A stretch of DNA of 64,000 bases from Oscillospiraceae bacterium (GCA_015063845.1 SVTJ01000008.1:20739-84738); one strand, 5' to 3'. Counted from the stretch's first letter, positions 8,695-18,463 are shown. Program-made: numbers and translations. The notes: generated by a model from the sequence alone, not told the origin.

Positions 8695-10920
8695 ATGAAA
8701 AAAATAACATCAGTTATTTGCATAATATTTGCGTTTATTATGGTTCTTGCTCTTCCTGTTGGCGCTGCAACACCGTATCAGACGTATACGTACTCTATAA
8801 GCGGCACAGCGCTGTATTCTCCCGATGCTTACGTTCCTGCAAAGTCCGTTGACGCAGCTTACATCGGACTTCAGGACGATGCGGTAATAGAAAAATATTA
8901 CGCAGATCTCGAGAAGAAAGACTTGGAACCCAAGTTGACCATAGATAACCCCACAGACCTTGAGGTCGATGACGTGGGTAACGTCTATATTGCAGATTCC
9001 AATAATAACCGTATTCTTGTACTTGACAGATACTATAAGTTGAAGTTCATCATAGAGAACTTTATCAACGACCAGGGCGTACCCGATACTTTTTCCAAGC
9101 CTCAGGGCGTGTTCATCACGGCTGATAAGGTGGTTGGAGACGAGGTAGTTCCCGGAAGAATATTTGTCTGCGATACGGAAGCAAACAGAATAGTAACCTT
9201 TACACGCGACGGCGAATTTCTCGCAATAATCCCCGCTCCTGAGTCAGAACTCTTTGAAGAGGGCGACGTATATCAGCCTATTGCTGTGGCAGTAGACCCC
9301 TACGACAGACTTTATGTTGTTTCCAAGACAACTAACCAGGGTGTCATCGTTATGACAGATAGCGGTGATTTCACAGGATTTATCGGTGCGCAGAAGGCAA
9401 TAATCTCCGCTTGGGACAGAGTTTGGAGAAGATTCCAGACCGAAGAGCAGAGAGAGGGAACACAGTTAATAATCCCTGTAACCTTTAACAACATAACCGT
9501 TTCGGGCGACTTTATATACGTAACAACGGCTCTTATCGAAGAGAGTAAGGTTCTCGATTCTATAAAGAGCAAGTCCAAGAGCGGTGACTACGCCCCCGTT
9601 AAGATGCTTAATGCAGCGGGTGACGAGATCATGCGTCGTAACGGCTTCTATCCCCCTTCGGGAGAAGTTGACGTTGCAAAGACGCATGTATCCGATGAAA
9701 TATTCGGAGCATCTGTACTTACTGACGTAGCGGTCGGACCTGAGAAGACATGGTCTATCGTCGACAGTGAGCGAAGCAAGGTATTTACTTATGACTTCGA
9801 CGGAAATCTTTTGTTCGCGTTCGGTGATATCGGATCAATGCTTGGAAATATCTCCAAGGAAGGTCTTGCGGCTATCGTATATCAGGGCGACAATATGCTG
9901 TTGCTCGATAAGCAGGAGTCGAGATTTACCGTATATGAGAGAACAGAGTACGGCGATATTCTGATAGATGCTTTGCACAATCAGAACGAGCGTAACTACG
10001 ATGCTGCTATTGACGACTGGATGGAGATCCTTAAGAGAAACTCCAACTTCGACGCTGCATACATCGGAATCGGTAACGCACTTTACAGAGACCATAAGCT
10101 TACCGAGGCACTTGAGTACTATGAGGCAGCATATGATACGGAGAACTATTCCGTAGCATATAAGGACCTCAGAAAGGAATGGCTCGCATCCTGGATCTGG
10201 CTCATTCCTATCGTGGTCATAGCTATTTGCATAGGTTGCTCTAAGTTCCTTAAGTTCGCTAATAAGGTCAATAAGAAAGCGGCTACTTCGGGAGAGAAGA
10301 AGACGTTTGGGCAAGAGTTCCTCTACGTATTCCACGTTATCTTCCATCCGTTTGACGGTTTCTGGGATCTGAAGCACGAAAAGCGCGGCTCGCTCAGAGC
10401 AGCACTGTTGATACTCGGCTTGACCGTTGCGGCATTCTACTATCAGGCGATCGGTGAAGGATATTTGCTCAATCCGCAGGGAATATATACATCCCTCTTC
10501 GGAGTTATCGCAAGTATCGGCGCACCTCTTGCACTGTGGGTGATCGGTAACTGGTGTCTTACGACACTGTTCGACGGCGAAGGAAGCTTGAAGGATATCT
10601 TCATAGCAACCTGCTACTCGCTGATGCCTATGGTCATTATCATGATCCCCACAACGATCATGTCTAACTTCCTCATTTCCGCAGAGCTTGATATTCTCGC
10701 AGTTATAAACGTATTCGCGTTTATCTGGACGGGTATACTGATATTCTTCGGTATGATGGTAACACATGACTACACGATGGGTAAGAACTTTATCACAGTT
10801 CTCGGAACTATCGTGGCAATGATCTGCATCATGTTTATCGCGCTTCTGTTCACAACGTTGCTCGGAAAGCTTGTAAGCTTTGTAACCAACATTATAACAG
10901 AGATCCAATTCAGAATGTAG
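8695..10920 (+). CDS. secreted NHL beta-propeller / TPR / Yip1 membrane protein
   Basis: The 741-residue protein begins with a signal peptide (residues 1-25, ending GAAT). Residues 75-430 look like NHL or six-bladed propeller repeats (LEVDDVGNVYIADSNNNRILVLD, AVDPYDRLYVVS). Residues 430-495 carry two TPR-like helix pairs (YDAAIDDWMEIL, LTEALEYYEAAY). A membrane helix follows at about 500-522, and residues 540-741 form a Yip1-like domain with about five helices (FHPFDGFWDLKHE). The propeller and TPRs should face outside. AGGAGG precedes the ATG. Lying between the transporter genes, it may be an assembly or sensing partner of the permeases; that role is inferred only from position. Confidence 0.75.
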   Translation: MKKITSVICIIFAFIMVLALPVGAATPYQTYTYSISGTALYSPDAYVPAKSVDAAYIGLQDDAVIEKYYADLEKKDLEPKLTIDNPTDLEVDDVGNVYIADSNNNRILVLDRYYKLKFIIENFINDQGVPDTFSKPQGVFITADKVVGDEVVPGRIFVCDTEANRIVTFTRDGEFLAIIPAPESELFEEGDVYQPIAVAVDPYDRLYVVSKTTNQGVIVMTDSGDFTGFIGAQKAIISAWDRVWRRFQTEEQREGTQLIIPVTFNNITVSGDFIYVTTALIEESKVLDSIKSKSKSGDYAPVKMLNAAGDEIMRRNGFYPPSGEVDVAKTHVSDEIFGASVLTDVAVGPEKTWSIVDSERSKVFTYDFDGNLLFAFGDIGSMLGNISKEGLAAIVYQGDNMLLLDKQESRFTVYERTEYGDILIDALHNQNERNYDAAIDDWMEILKRNSNFDAAYIGIGNALYRDHKLTEALEYYEAAYDTENYSVAYKDLRKEWLASWIWLIPIVVIAICIGCSKFLKFANKVNKKAATSGEKKTFGQEFLYVFHVIFHPFDGFWDLKHEKRGSLRAALLILGLTVAAFYYQAIGEGYLLNPQGIYTSLFGVIASIGAPLALWVIGNWCLTTLFDGEGSLKDIFIATCYSLMPMVIIMIPTTIMSNFLISAELDILAVINVFAFIWTGILIFFGMMVTHDYTMGKNFITVLGTIVAMICIMFIALLFTTLLGKLVSFVTNIITEIQFRM

Positions 10921-10942
10921 CAGATAGGAGGTAGATAATATA

Positions 10943-13900
10943 ATGAAGAAAATAAGAATAATATCGACTATCTTGGCTGTACTGATGCTCATGGGAGCGT
11001 TCACGTTCGCATCTGCTGCTGAAGAAGAGGTTGTCGGACATATCTCCGAGCCCGAAACAGGTTGGAAGACCAATAACACCAAGCCCACGATCGATTATTT
11101 CACGGGTCAGGGTGTTAAGAAGGAAACAACACTTGTAGACGGAGTGGAGAAGGAAACAGGTAAGTATATCGCTGACGGTGAAAAGATAGTTTTCAACGCA
11201 GAGGATAAGCTTAGATACATGGATAAGCGTTTCGTAAAGGACGGATACGAATTGTACGTTGACGCGTACAGCGGAGAAGTTGCTACGAAGTGCCTTAAGA
11301 CGGGAGAGATACTTTTCTCTAACCCCTACTCAATAGGTAATTATGACAGTACCAAGATGTCCGATGACGTCAAGAAAGAGGTAATGTCACAGATAGTTGT
11401 AAAATATACCGATATAGCAACCGAAGAGTACGAGTACTACTACAGCTACGAGTGGGCTGCAAGCCGTGGACAGATAATCGTAAGAAATGTCAAGAACGGT
11501 ATCCGTGTAGAGTACACTATCGGACGTGAGGAGGCAAGACTTCTTGTTCCTCATATGATCGCTAAGGATTCCTTTGAGAAAAAGATCCTTAACATTATGG
11601 GCGAAGCTGTTGGATATGACTTCACAACAAAAAAGGCAACCGAAGGTGCAAACAGCGAAGACGTATTCTCTGCTAGGAAGGTTATGGCTTACTACAAGCT
11701 TAAGGATCCCGAGAACGAGCAGATCGAGGAAGTTAAGCAAAACATCCTCACACAGTTCCCCATAACAAAGAGAATGCCTGTTTACGTTCTTGACGACGCT
11801 ACGTCCGAGACTGAAAAGGCAAAGATCGAAACACTTATAAAGACATACTGTCCCGACTACTCATACGAGGATCTTGACGAGGACCACTTGCTTGTCGGTT
11901 ATACCGCAGAAGACAAGAACCCGCCTCTGTTTAAGATGGCTCTTGAGTACTCGCTCGACACAGACGGTATGACGGTAAGACTTCCCGCAAACGGTATCCG
12001 TTTCAACGAGTCTCTTTACAGACTTGATGAGATCCAGATACTTCCTTACATGGGCGCGGGAGCAAACCCCAATGAGGGTTATACCTTCTTCCCGGACGGC
12101 TCGGGAACGTTGTTTGATTTCAATAAGATAGCAGAGTCGGGTATCGAGACCTCGCTTGACGGAACTCTTTACGGTAACGACTATGCATATCATACCATAA
12201 GCGGAAAGCTTGAGGAAATACTCCGCTATCCCGTATTCGGAATAGTTGAGAACGAGAACATTACAGCGTTTGAGCCTGAACCTGAGGGAACGACCGAGGG
12301 CGTGGTGGAAGAAGAGAAGGAAGACGTATACAAGAAACGCGGATACGTCGCAATGGTAGAGGAAGGCGACGCGCTTATGCAGCTGAGCTCCTACCATATG
12401 GGTGCTAAGGGTGTTTATAACACGGTTATGATGACTGTGTTCCCGAGACCTAAGGATACCTACAACGTAGCAGATGCGATCTCTGTCGGTGCAAATGACA
12501 CATGGACAGTCGTCTCCGCAAGAAAGTATACAGGAAACTTCAAGATCAGATACTTTATGCTGACTGATCCCGCTGTTGCGAACGCTAGCGGCATCACCAA
12601 TTACTACGATACGTCTTATGCGGGAATGGCACAGGCATACCGTGACTACCTCGAAAAGACGGGAGTGCTCACAAAGCTTACCGATGAGCAGGTAGATGAG
12701 GACGTACCGCTTTACATCGAGACGTTCGGAGCTATCTTCTCGACTCAGAAGTTCCTCTCCGTTCCTGTTGACGTAACAGTTCCGCTCACATCCTTTGACG
12801 ATATCGTTACTATGTATGACGAGCTTTCGGTCCAGGGAGTAGATAATATCAACTTCATAATGAAGGGTTATACAAAGGGCGGTCTTGAAAGCGAAAAGGT
12901 ACCGTATAGACTTAAATGGGAAAAGGCAGTCAAGGGAGATTATGATTTCGAGGAGCTCCTCGCATATTCCAACGAAAAGGGCTTCGAGCTCTTCCCGGAC
13001 TTTGACTTCGTATTCTTTAGCAACAATACGTTGTTTGACGGTCTTACGCTTAAGAAGCACGCAGTTAAGACTATCGACAACCGTTATACAAGTAAGCGTG
13101 ATTACAGTGCAACAAAGCAGTCGCACGTAGGATACTACGATCTCGCTATTTCTCCCGCATACTTCAGCCGTTTCTACGAGAAGTTCACGGAGAATTACCT
13201 TAAGACAGGCGCAACTTCTATATCCGTTTCTACACTCGGTTCCTTCCTGAACTCCGACTTTGATGAGGACGAACCTTACAACCGCGAGGATGCTAAGGCG
13301 TTCACGATTCAGGCATTCGAATATCTCAACTCCAAGTATGAGAACGTAATGACAGAGGGCGGAAACGCTTACACATGGAAGTACGTAGATTACATCACAG
13401 ACATAGCACTTGACTCCAGCCGTTACGCTCAGTCCTCCGCATCTGTTCCTTTCCTTGGAATGGTTCTTCACGGATACGTTCAGTATGCAGGCTCTGCGAT
13501 CAACATGGAAGGTAACATTGAGTACGCAATGCTCAAGGCTATCGAAAACGGTGCAGGACTTAAGTTCATCCTTTCTTACCAGAATACAGATGAGCTTAAG
13601 AAGTACGAGATCACAAGTAACTATTACTCCATCAGATACGATATCTGGCTCGAGGACGTAGTTGAGCTTTACAATGAGCTTAACAGCGTACTTGCAGGTG
13701 TTCAGACAAGTGTTATCGCGCACCATGAGTTCCTTAACGACGGTATTCGTGTTCCCGACGACGATGAGATACTCAGAGACGTTGAGAATGCAGTAAACGC
13801 CGCTATCAACAATGAGCGCGACAATGATGACAAGAAGAATCAGGAGCTTATAGACGCACTCAGAGAGGCTCGTGAGCAAACCAAGAATACTGCTGCTGTA

Positions 13901-14569
13901 TTTGGCAATGGCGGTGTTGTTGGAGAAGGCGACAATGAGTTGTCTATGACAAAATACGCATCTACAAAGACTAATTTCGATAGTATTGTTGCATCGATCC
14001 TTGCAACGACAACACTTAAAGAAGCAACCGCTCTTGTTTCAAGCTTTGAGAACGATGCTAACAGATACGCATTTGTAGGCGCAGGTCTGTGCAACCTTTA
14101 TCAGAAGGCTAACACAACATACCGTGAGCTCATTCTTGCGGATGACACACTTTCTCAGGCCAGAAAGGATGCTCTCATAGCAAGCCTCGACGCAATGGAT
14201 GCAAACATCGTTTGCACAGGCAACAACCTTGATACATTCAAGGCTGAGTTTGAGCTCCAGGTAAAGAGTGTATACGATAAGTTCGTAGCACTTGGTATGG
14301 CTGACGTAACTCTTGAGGGAATGCTCGATAAGATCTATACCGCTGCAGGTATAAAGGTCGTTGAACAAGAGCCCGAGGAAGAGTTCGACAGTAAGGTAAA
14401 CACATATAAGGCAGACGACAATAAGATAGTATATGAAGTATATCAGAACGGAAACGAGACTGTTGAGCTCCTTCTCAACTTCAACAACTATCGCGTAATG
14501 GTAGCGGTAAACGGTGTTCTTTACACGGTTGACGCATACGGTTATATCGTACTCCCTAAAGCAAACTAA
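10943..14569 (+). CDS. large secreted DUF5696-like protein
   Basis: The 1208-residue protein starts with a signal peptide (residues 1-26, FTFASAAEE) after a strong AGGAGG site. The pattern GYTFFPDGSGTLFDF (about 380) and TFGAIFSTQKF (about 595) match my memory of DUF5696 proteins, which sit beside CUT1 permeases and Yip1 proteins in other Bacillota. Residues 600-920 alternate helices and strands with acidic strand ends (LFPDFDFVFFSNN), as in a glycosidase-like TIM barrel, but I cannot name catalytic residues. Residues 930-1150 are a mostly helical insertion before a final beta segment. It has no wall or membrane anchor. It may process or present the glycan taken up by the transporter (inference). 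Confidence 0.65.
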   Translation: MKKIRIISTILAVLMLMGAFTFASAAEEEVVGHISEPETGWKTNNTKPTIDYFTGQGVKKETTLVDGVEKETGKYIADGEKIVFNAEDKLRYMDKRFVKDGYELYVDAYSGEVATKCLKTGEILFSNPYSIGNYDSTKMSDDVKKEVMSQIVVKYTDIATEEYEYYYSYEWAASRGQIIVRNVKNGIRVEYTIGREEARLLVPHMIAKDSFEKKILNIMGEAVGYDFTTKKATEGANSEDVFSARKVMAYYKLKDPENEQIEEVKQNILTQFPITKRMPVYVLDDATSETEKAKIETLIKTYCPDYSYEDLDEDHLLVGYTAEDKNPPLFKMALEYSLDTDGMTVRLPANGIRFNESLYRLDEIQILPYMGAGANPNEGYTFFPDGSGTLFDFNKIAESGIETSLDGTLYGNDYAYHTISGKLEEILRYPVFGIVENENITAFEPEPEGTTEGVVEEEKEDVYKKRGYVAMVEEGDALMQLSSYHMGAKGVYNTVMMTVFPRPKDTYNVADAISVGANDTWTVVSARKYTGNFKIRYFMLTDPAVANASGITNYYDTSYAGMAQAYRDYLEKTGVLTKLTDEQVDEDVPLYIETFGAIFSTQKFLSVPVDVTVPLTSFDDIVTMYDELSVQGVDNINFIMKGYTKGGLESEKVPYRLKWEKAVKGDYDFEELLAYSNEKGFELFPDFDFVFFSNNTLFDGLTLKKHAVKTIDNRYTSKRDYSATKQSHVGYYDLAISPAYFSRFYEKFTENYLKTGATSISVSTLGSFLNSDFDEDEPYNREDAKAFTIQAFEYLNSKYENVMTEGGNAYTWKYVDYITDIALDSSRYAQSSASVPFLGMVLHGYVQYAGSAINMEGNIEYAMLKAIENGAGLKFILSYQNTDELKKYEITSNYYSIRYDIWLEDVVELYNELNSVLAGVQTSVIAHHEFLNDGIRVPDDDEILRDVENAVNAAINNERDNDDKKNQELIDALREAREQTKNTAAVFGNGGVVGEGDNELSMTKYASTKTNFDSIVASILATTTLKEATALVSSFENDANRYAFVGAGLCNLYQKANTTYRELILADDTLSQARKDALIASLDAMDANIVCTGNNLDTFKAEFELQVKSVYDKFVALGMADVTLEGMLDKIYTAAGIKVVEQEPEEEFDSKVNTYKADDNKIVYEVYQNGNETVELLLNFNNYRVMVAVNGVLYTVDAYGYIVLPKAN

Positions 14570-14588
14570 GGAAAGAGAGGTATAAATA

Positions 14589-15548
14589 ATGACTAATGAT
14601 GTAAAAATCAAAGCACCAAAAAGAAGAAAAAACGCCTCTCTTGAAAAGCGTAAAGCGAGAGCGGGTTGGATATTCGTATTACCCTTCCTGATAGGCTTTA
14701 TAGTTGTATATCTTCCTATGATAATCGACTCCATTCGATACAGCTTTTATCACATAAAGTTTATAACGGGTGGATATGAGCTGGTTCCCGTAGGTTGGCA
14801 GAACTACAACTACGCGCTCTTTGAAAGCACCGAATACGTTCAGACCCTTGTTAAGGGTCTGACGGATATGGTGTTTGATATCCCGATGATCCTGATATTC
14901 TCGCTGTTCATGGCAGTTCTTCTTAACCAGAAGATGGTCGGACGTGCGGCATTCAGAGCGATCTTCTTCGTTCCCGTTATCGCATCCACAGGTATCATGG
15001 AAGCAATCGACGCTCAGAACACATTGAGTGATTACATGGGCGAGGCTTCAGGTATCGAGGACGGTTCAGGTGAGAGCGCAGCAACAGACATCGTTTCCGC
15101 GATGGATATTGAGGTACTGTTCTCCGGAATGGCGGTAGGACAGGGACTTGTTGAATACGTCGTTACGGCGATCAACAATATTTATGATATAGTTAACCGT
15201 TCGGGCGTACAGATGCTTATATTCCTTGCGGGACTTCAGTCTATATCTCCCGCGATATATGAGTCGGTACAGATCGACGGTGCAACCTCTTGGGAGACCT
15301 TCTGGAAGATAACCTTCCCGATGATAAGCCCGATGATCCTGGTTAATGCGGTGTATACGATAATAGACGCATTTACAACGGACTCCAATGTGGTAATGAA
15401 GTTTATATCCTCGAGTGAAAAGTCGATCACAAACGGTAACGTTATTACGTCGGCTATGGCGTGGATGTACTTCTTGCTGGTAATTGCGATAATCGCGTTG
15501 TTTGCGCTTATATTCTCGGCATTCGTATTCTACCAGAGACGTGATTAA
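14589..15548 (+). CDS. CUT1 sugar ABC transporter permease, MalF/UgpA type (pair 2)
   Basis: The 319-residue permease has a basic N-terminus, a first helix at about 32-52 (GWIFVLPFLIGFIVVYLPM) and the EAA loop YESVQIDGATSWETFWKITFP. A roughly 60-residue loop at about 145-205 (acidic, including GEASGIEDGSGES) is unusual for the family. It follows the DUF5696-like gene by 19 bp and is clearly distinct in sequence from the permease at 6855, so it is a second channel subunit and not a recent copy. Confidence 0.88.
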   Translation: MTNDVKIKAPKRRKNASLEKRKARAGWIFVLPFLIGFIVVYLPMIIDSIRYSFYHIKFITGGYELVPVGWQNYNYALFESTEYVQTLVKGLTDMVFDIPMILIFSLFMAVLLNQKMVGRAAFRAIFFVPVIASTGIMEAIDAQNTLSDYMGEASGIEDGSGESAATDIVSAMDIEVLFSGMAVGQGLVEYVVTAINNIYDIVNRSGVQMLIFLAGLQSISPAIYESVQIDGATSWETFWKITFPMISPMILVNAVYTIIDAFTTDSNVVMKFISSSEKSITNGNVITSAMAWMYFLLVIAIIALFALIFSAFVFYQRRD

Positions 15549-15560
15549 GGAGGTGTATTT

Positions 15561-16673
15561 ATGAACCAAAATGTTGAAAATCAAGTAAAAGTTCGTAAAG
15601 AGTCAAAGAACAAGATTCGTGTTGACTTTGATAGAACACCTCTTAAAGAGCGTTTGAAGGCAAAGTTCCTCTCGCTGTTCTTCTTGAAGAAGGTACTTTG
15701 GTATATTGTAAGACTTATACTCCTTATCGGTATTTCTTACATAGTACTTTTCCCTCACTTCACGAAGATAGCAGGTTCCTTTATGGCACCTGAGGATTTC
15801 GTTGACGTAACTGTAAGACTTATCCCGAAGAACTTCTCGCTCGAAATGTATAGGGCGATATGGTCGGAGCTTGGCTACGTTCAGGCATTCACCAATACGT
15901 TGTTGCTCTCGCTGAGTACGGCGTTGATCCAGACCTTCATATGCTGCTTTGTAGCATACGGTCTTGCAAAGTTCAAATTCAAGGGTAACAACATAGTATT
16001 CTTTGCAGTTGTCTTCTCGTTGGTAGTTCCTCACCCGACCCTCAGACTGTCAATGTTTATGAGCTTCAGATATTTCGATATTCTCGGAATATTTGGATTC
16101 CTTAACGGCGGTGGATTTGAGATACCCTTTACAGACATAAGGATACTCGAGGACGTAGTGGATATTATCCCCAATGCTTGGGATAAGTTCTCACCCGAAG
16201 GAATCAATCTTACCAACACATATTGGCCGCTTATCATACTTTCACTCTGCGGACTTGCATTTAAGAACGGACTTTACATATTTATGCTTCGTCAGTTCTT
16301 CCGCGGCGTACCTGATGAGCTTGAGGAGTCTGCATATATCGACGGTTCGGGCGTGTTCCGTACCTTCTTCCAGATCATTCTTCCTCTTTCCGTGCCGATG
16401 ATGATCACCGTGTTCCTGTTCGCGTTCTCGTGGCAGTGGACCGACGACTTCTACACAGGATTGTTCTTTACGGATGCAAAGACGGTACTTATGCCGAACA
16501 TCGTAAACATTCCTACGTCGCTGACGACGGACTACGCAGGTCAGAACTTGTACTACGCAGCAATAAGAAATACTTGCGGAATAATGATAATTGCTCCGCT
16601 GATAATAATGTATCTCTTCTGCCAGAAGTACCTTGTTCAGGGTATCGAGCGTTCCGGTCTTACGGCAGACTAA
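15561..16673 (+). CDS. CUT1 sugar ABC transporter permease, MalG/UgpE type (pair 2)
   Basis: At 370 residues this is longer than most MalG-type proteins (about 280) because of a charged N-terminal extension of about 45 residues and a middle loop (NGGGFEIPFTDIRILEDVVDIIPNAWDKF, given in part: GGGFEIPFTD at about 185). The EAA loop EESAYIDGSGVFRTFFQIILP is present. It ends the operon; two hairpins follow at once. TAAGGAGGTG precedes the ATG. It probably pairs with the protein at 14589. Confidence 0.88.
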   Translation: MNQNVENQVKVRKESKNKIRVDFDRTPLKERLKAKFLSLFFLKKVLWYIVRLILLIGISYIVLFPHFTKIAGSFMAPEDFVDVTVRLIPKNFSLEMYRAIWSELGYVQAFTNTLLLSLSTALIQTFICCFVAYGLAKFKFKGNNIVFFAVVFSLVVPHPTLRLSMFMSFRYFDILGIFGFLNGGGFEIPFTDIRILEDVVDIIPNAWDKFSPEGINLTNTYWPLIILSLCGLAFKNGLYIFMLRQFFRGVPDELEESAYIDGSGVFRTFFQIILPLSVPMMITVFLFAFSWQWTDDFYTGLFFTDAKTVLMPNIVNIPTSLTTDYAGQNLYYAAIRNTCGIMIIAPLIIMYLFCQKYLVQGIERSGLTAD

Positions 16674-16700
16674 TAAAGTCAATAGTTTACAGCAACTTAA

Positions 16701-16735
16701 AAGGGCACTCGCAAATGCGAGTGCCCTTGTTGTGT
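16701..16735 (+). terminator. terminator of the transporter operon
   Basis: AAGGGCACTCGC (16701-16712) pairs with GCGAGTGCCCTT (16717-16728), followed by a T/G-rich tail. Confidence 0.8.
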
Positions 16736-16741
16736 CTTGAA

Positions 16742-16785
16742 ACAAAGAAAGAACGGCACTCAAGCCGTTCTTTCTTTGTCGTTTT
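16742..16785. terminator. convergent terminator between the transporter operon and dapB
   Basis: ACAAAGAAAGAACGGC (16742-16757) pairs perfectly with GCCGTTCTTTCTTTGT (16764-16779) around a 6-base loop. T-rich tails on either strand allow it to serve both converging operons. Confidence 0.8.
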
Positions 16786-16790
16786 ATATA

Positions 16791-17546
16791 TTACTTTCCG
16801 TTTATAACATTTGACATATCATACATTCCGGCAGGCTTTCCCTTAAGGAACATCGCCGCGCGGACAGCACCCGTTGCGAATACTTCGCGAGACATCGCAG
16901 TGTGTGATATGGTGATTGTCTCGTTGTTGCCCGCAAAGATGACCTCGTGCTCACCGACGATAGTGCCGCCTCTTACGGAATGTATACCTATCTCAGAGGG
17001 ATCACGCAAACGGCGCTCGTTGTGGCGGTCGTAAACGTATTCAGTGTTTTCGCGTTCCTCTGAGAGCGCGTTCGCTATCATAAGCGCAGTACCGCTGGGC
17101 GCATCAAGCTTTTTGTTGTGGTGCTTTTCGATTATCTCCACGTCAAATCCGTCGCCGAGAGCCCTTGCTGCCTGACGGCAGAGCTCGGTTATGAGATTTA
17201 TGCCTATGGACATATTGCCCGAGAAAAATACAGCGACCTGCTTTGACGCCTCTCTCATGAGCGCAAGCTCCTCTTGCGTGTGTCCCGTCGTGCATATAAC
17301 TAAGGGTGTAGAGGTATCAAGCGCGTATTTGACAAGGCCTTCAAGAGCGGAATGATGGGAAAAATCCACGATAACGTCCGCCTTACCCGAAAACTCGGAA
17401 ATGCTTTGATAAATAGGGAACTGAGCCACGGATGAGGTGTTGATATCGATCCCGGCAACTATCTTCGCGCCGTTGCTGTCAGAAATAAGGCGGCTGACAG
17501 CCTCACCCATTCTTCCCGTGCATCCGCAGAGGATAATGTTAGTCAT
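16791..17546 (-). CDS. dapB: 4-hydroxy-tetrahydrodipicolinate reductase
   Basis: DapB reduces the DapA product with NAD(P)H in the diaminopimelate/lysine pathway, which supplies the peptidoglycan cross-link. In 251 residues I see the dinucleotide-binding start CGCTGRMG (7-14) and the active-site motif EKHHNKKLDAPSGT (140-153) with the two histidines and lysine. AAAGGA lies before the ATG. It follows dapA by 23 bp and shares its riboswitch-controlled transcript. Confidence 0.95.
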   Translation of the reverse strand: MTNIILCGCTGRMGEAVSRLISDSNGAKIVAGIDINTSSVAQFPIYQSISEFSGKADVIVDFSHHSALEGLVKYALDTSTPLVICTTGHTQEELALMREASKQVAVFFSGNMSIGINLITELCRQAARALGDGFDVEIIEKHHNKKLDAPSGTALMIANALSEERENTEYVYDRHNERRLRDPSEIGIHSVRGGTIVGEHEVIFAGNNETITISHTAMSREVFATGAVRAAMFLKGKPAGMYDMSNVINGK

Positions 17547-17569
17547 ATTTGTGTTTCCTTTACTTTGTT

Positions 17570-18463
17570 TTAGAGCAGACCGTGCTCCTTCATAGCTGCG
17601 ATAAGCTTAGCTTTATTTGCGTCTTCCATCTCGCAAAGGGGAAGTCTCATTTCAATGTCGCAGAAGCCGAGCTCTGCCATAGCGGTCTTAACGGGAACGG
17701 GGTTGACTTCGCAGAAGAGAGCGTTGATGAGCTTGAGGTACTTGAGCTGAAGCTCTGCCGCGCTCTTGTAGTCACCGTCAAGGCAAAGCTGAGCCATACG
17801 GTGGGTTTCCTTGGGCATTATGTTGGAAAGTACGGAGATAACGCCCTTACCGCCAAGAGACATGATAGGAACTATCTGGTCGTCGTTGCCCGAATAGATA
17901 TCAAAGCTGTCGCCACACTCGGCGATAAGCTCTGCAATAGTGCTTATGTTGCCCGACGCCTCTTTGACTGCAACTATTCTCTCGTGCTTTGCAAGCTCGC
18001 GGTAAACGGGAAGGGAAATGTTACAGCCCGTACGTGAGGGAACGTTGTAGAGAATTATCGGCTTGTCGGTCGCGTCGGCGGTCTCAAGGAAGTTCTTTAT
18101 AAGTCCCTTGGGGGTCGCCTTGTTATAATAAGGTGTAACGAGAAGAAGCGCGTCTGCTCCCACCTCACAAGCATACTTGGAAAGCTCAATGCCGTATGCT
18201 GTGTCGTTAGAGCCTGTTCCCGCGATAACTGGAACTCTGCCCGCTACCTGCTCGACAGTAAATCTTACGCAATCGCAATGCTCCTCGTGTGTGAGCGTTG
18301 CTGCCTCACCGGTAGTACCCGTAACGACGATAGCGTCGATACCCTTTGTTATCTGATCCTCAATAACGTTTTTAAACGAAACATAGTCGATCTTTCCGTC
18401 CTTGAACGGAGTGATAATGGCAGTTGCCGCGCCTGTGAATATCGAGGGCTTTAATTTACTCAT
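17570..18463 (-). CDS. dapA: 4-hydroxy-tetrahydrodipicolinate synthase
   Basis: DapA condenses pyruvate with aspartate semialdehyde, the first committed step of lysine and diaminopimelate synthesis. The 297-residue TIM-barrel protein shows GTTGEAATL (49-57), the catalytic tyrosine in YNVPSRTG (Y139) and the Schiff-base lysine in AVKEASGN (K167). AAAGGA nine bases upstream supports the ATG at 18463; a GTG 18 bases further out has no site. A lysine riboswitch and terminator precede the gene, so expression should fall when lysine is plentiful. Confidence 0.95.
   Translation of the reverse strand: MSKLKPSIFTGAATAIITPFKDGKIDYVSFKNVIEDQITKGIDAIVVTGTTGEAATLTHEEHCDCVRFTVEQVAGRVPVIAGTGSNDTAYGIELSKYACEVGADALLLVTPYYNKATPKGLIKNFLETADATDKPIILYNVPSRTGCNISLPVYRELAKHERIVAVKEASGNISTIAELIAECGDSFDIYSGNDDQIVPIMSLGGKGVISVLSNIMPKETHRMAQLCLDGDYKSAAELQLKYLKLINALFCEVNPVPVKTAMAELGFCDIEMRLPLCEMEDANKAKLIAAMKEHGLL

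Noticed and set aside
9835..11088. 417-codon minus-strand open frame
   Set aside because: Lies across the junction of two plus-strand genes with strong ribosome-binding sites; antisense artefact.
11861..13879. 672-codon minus-strand open frame opposite the DUF5696-like gene
   Set aside because: It is the exact antisense of a well-supported secreted protein gene, has no ribosome-binding site, and its product is a low-complexity mix of C, V, L and R.
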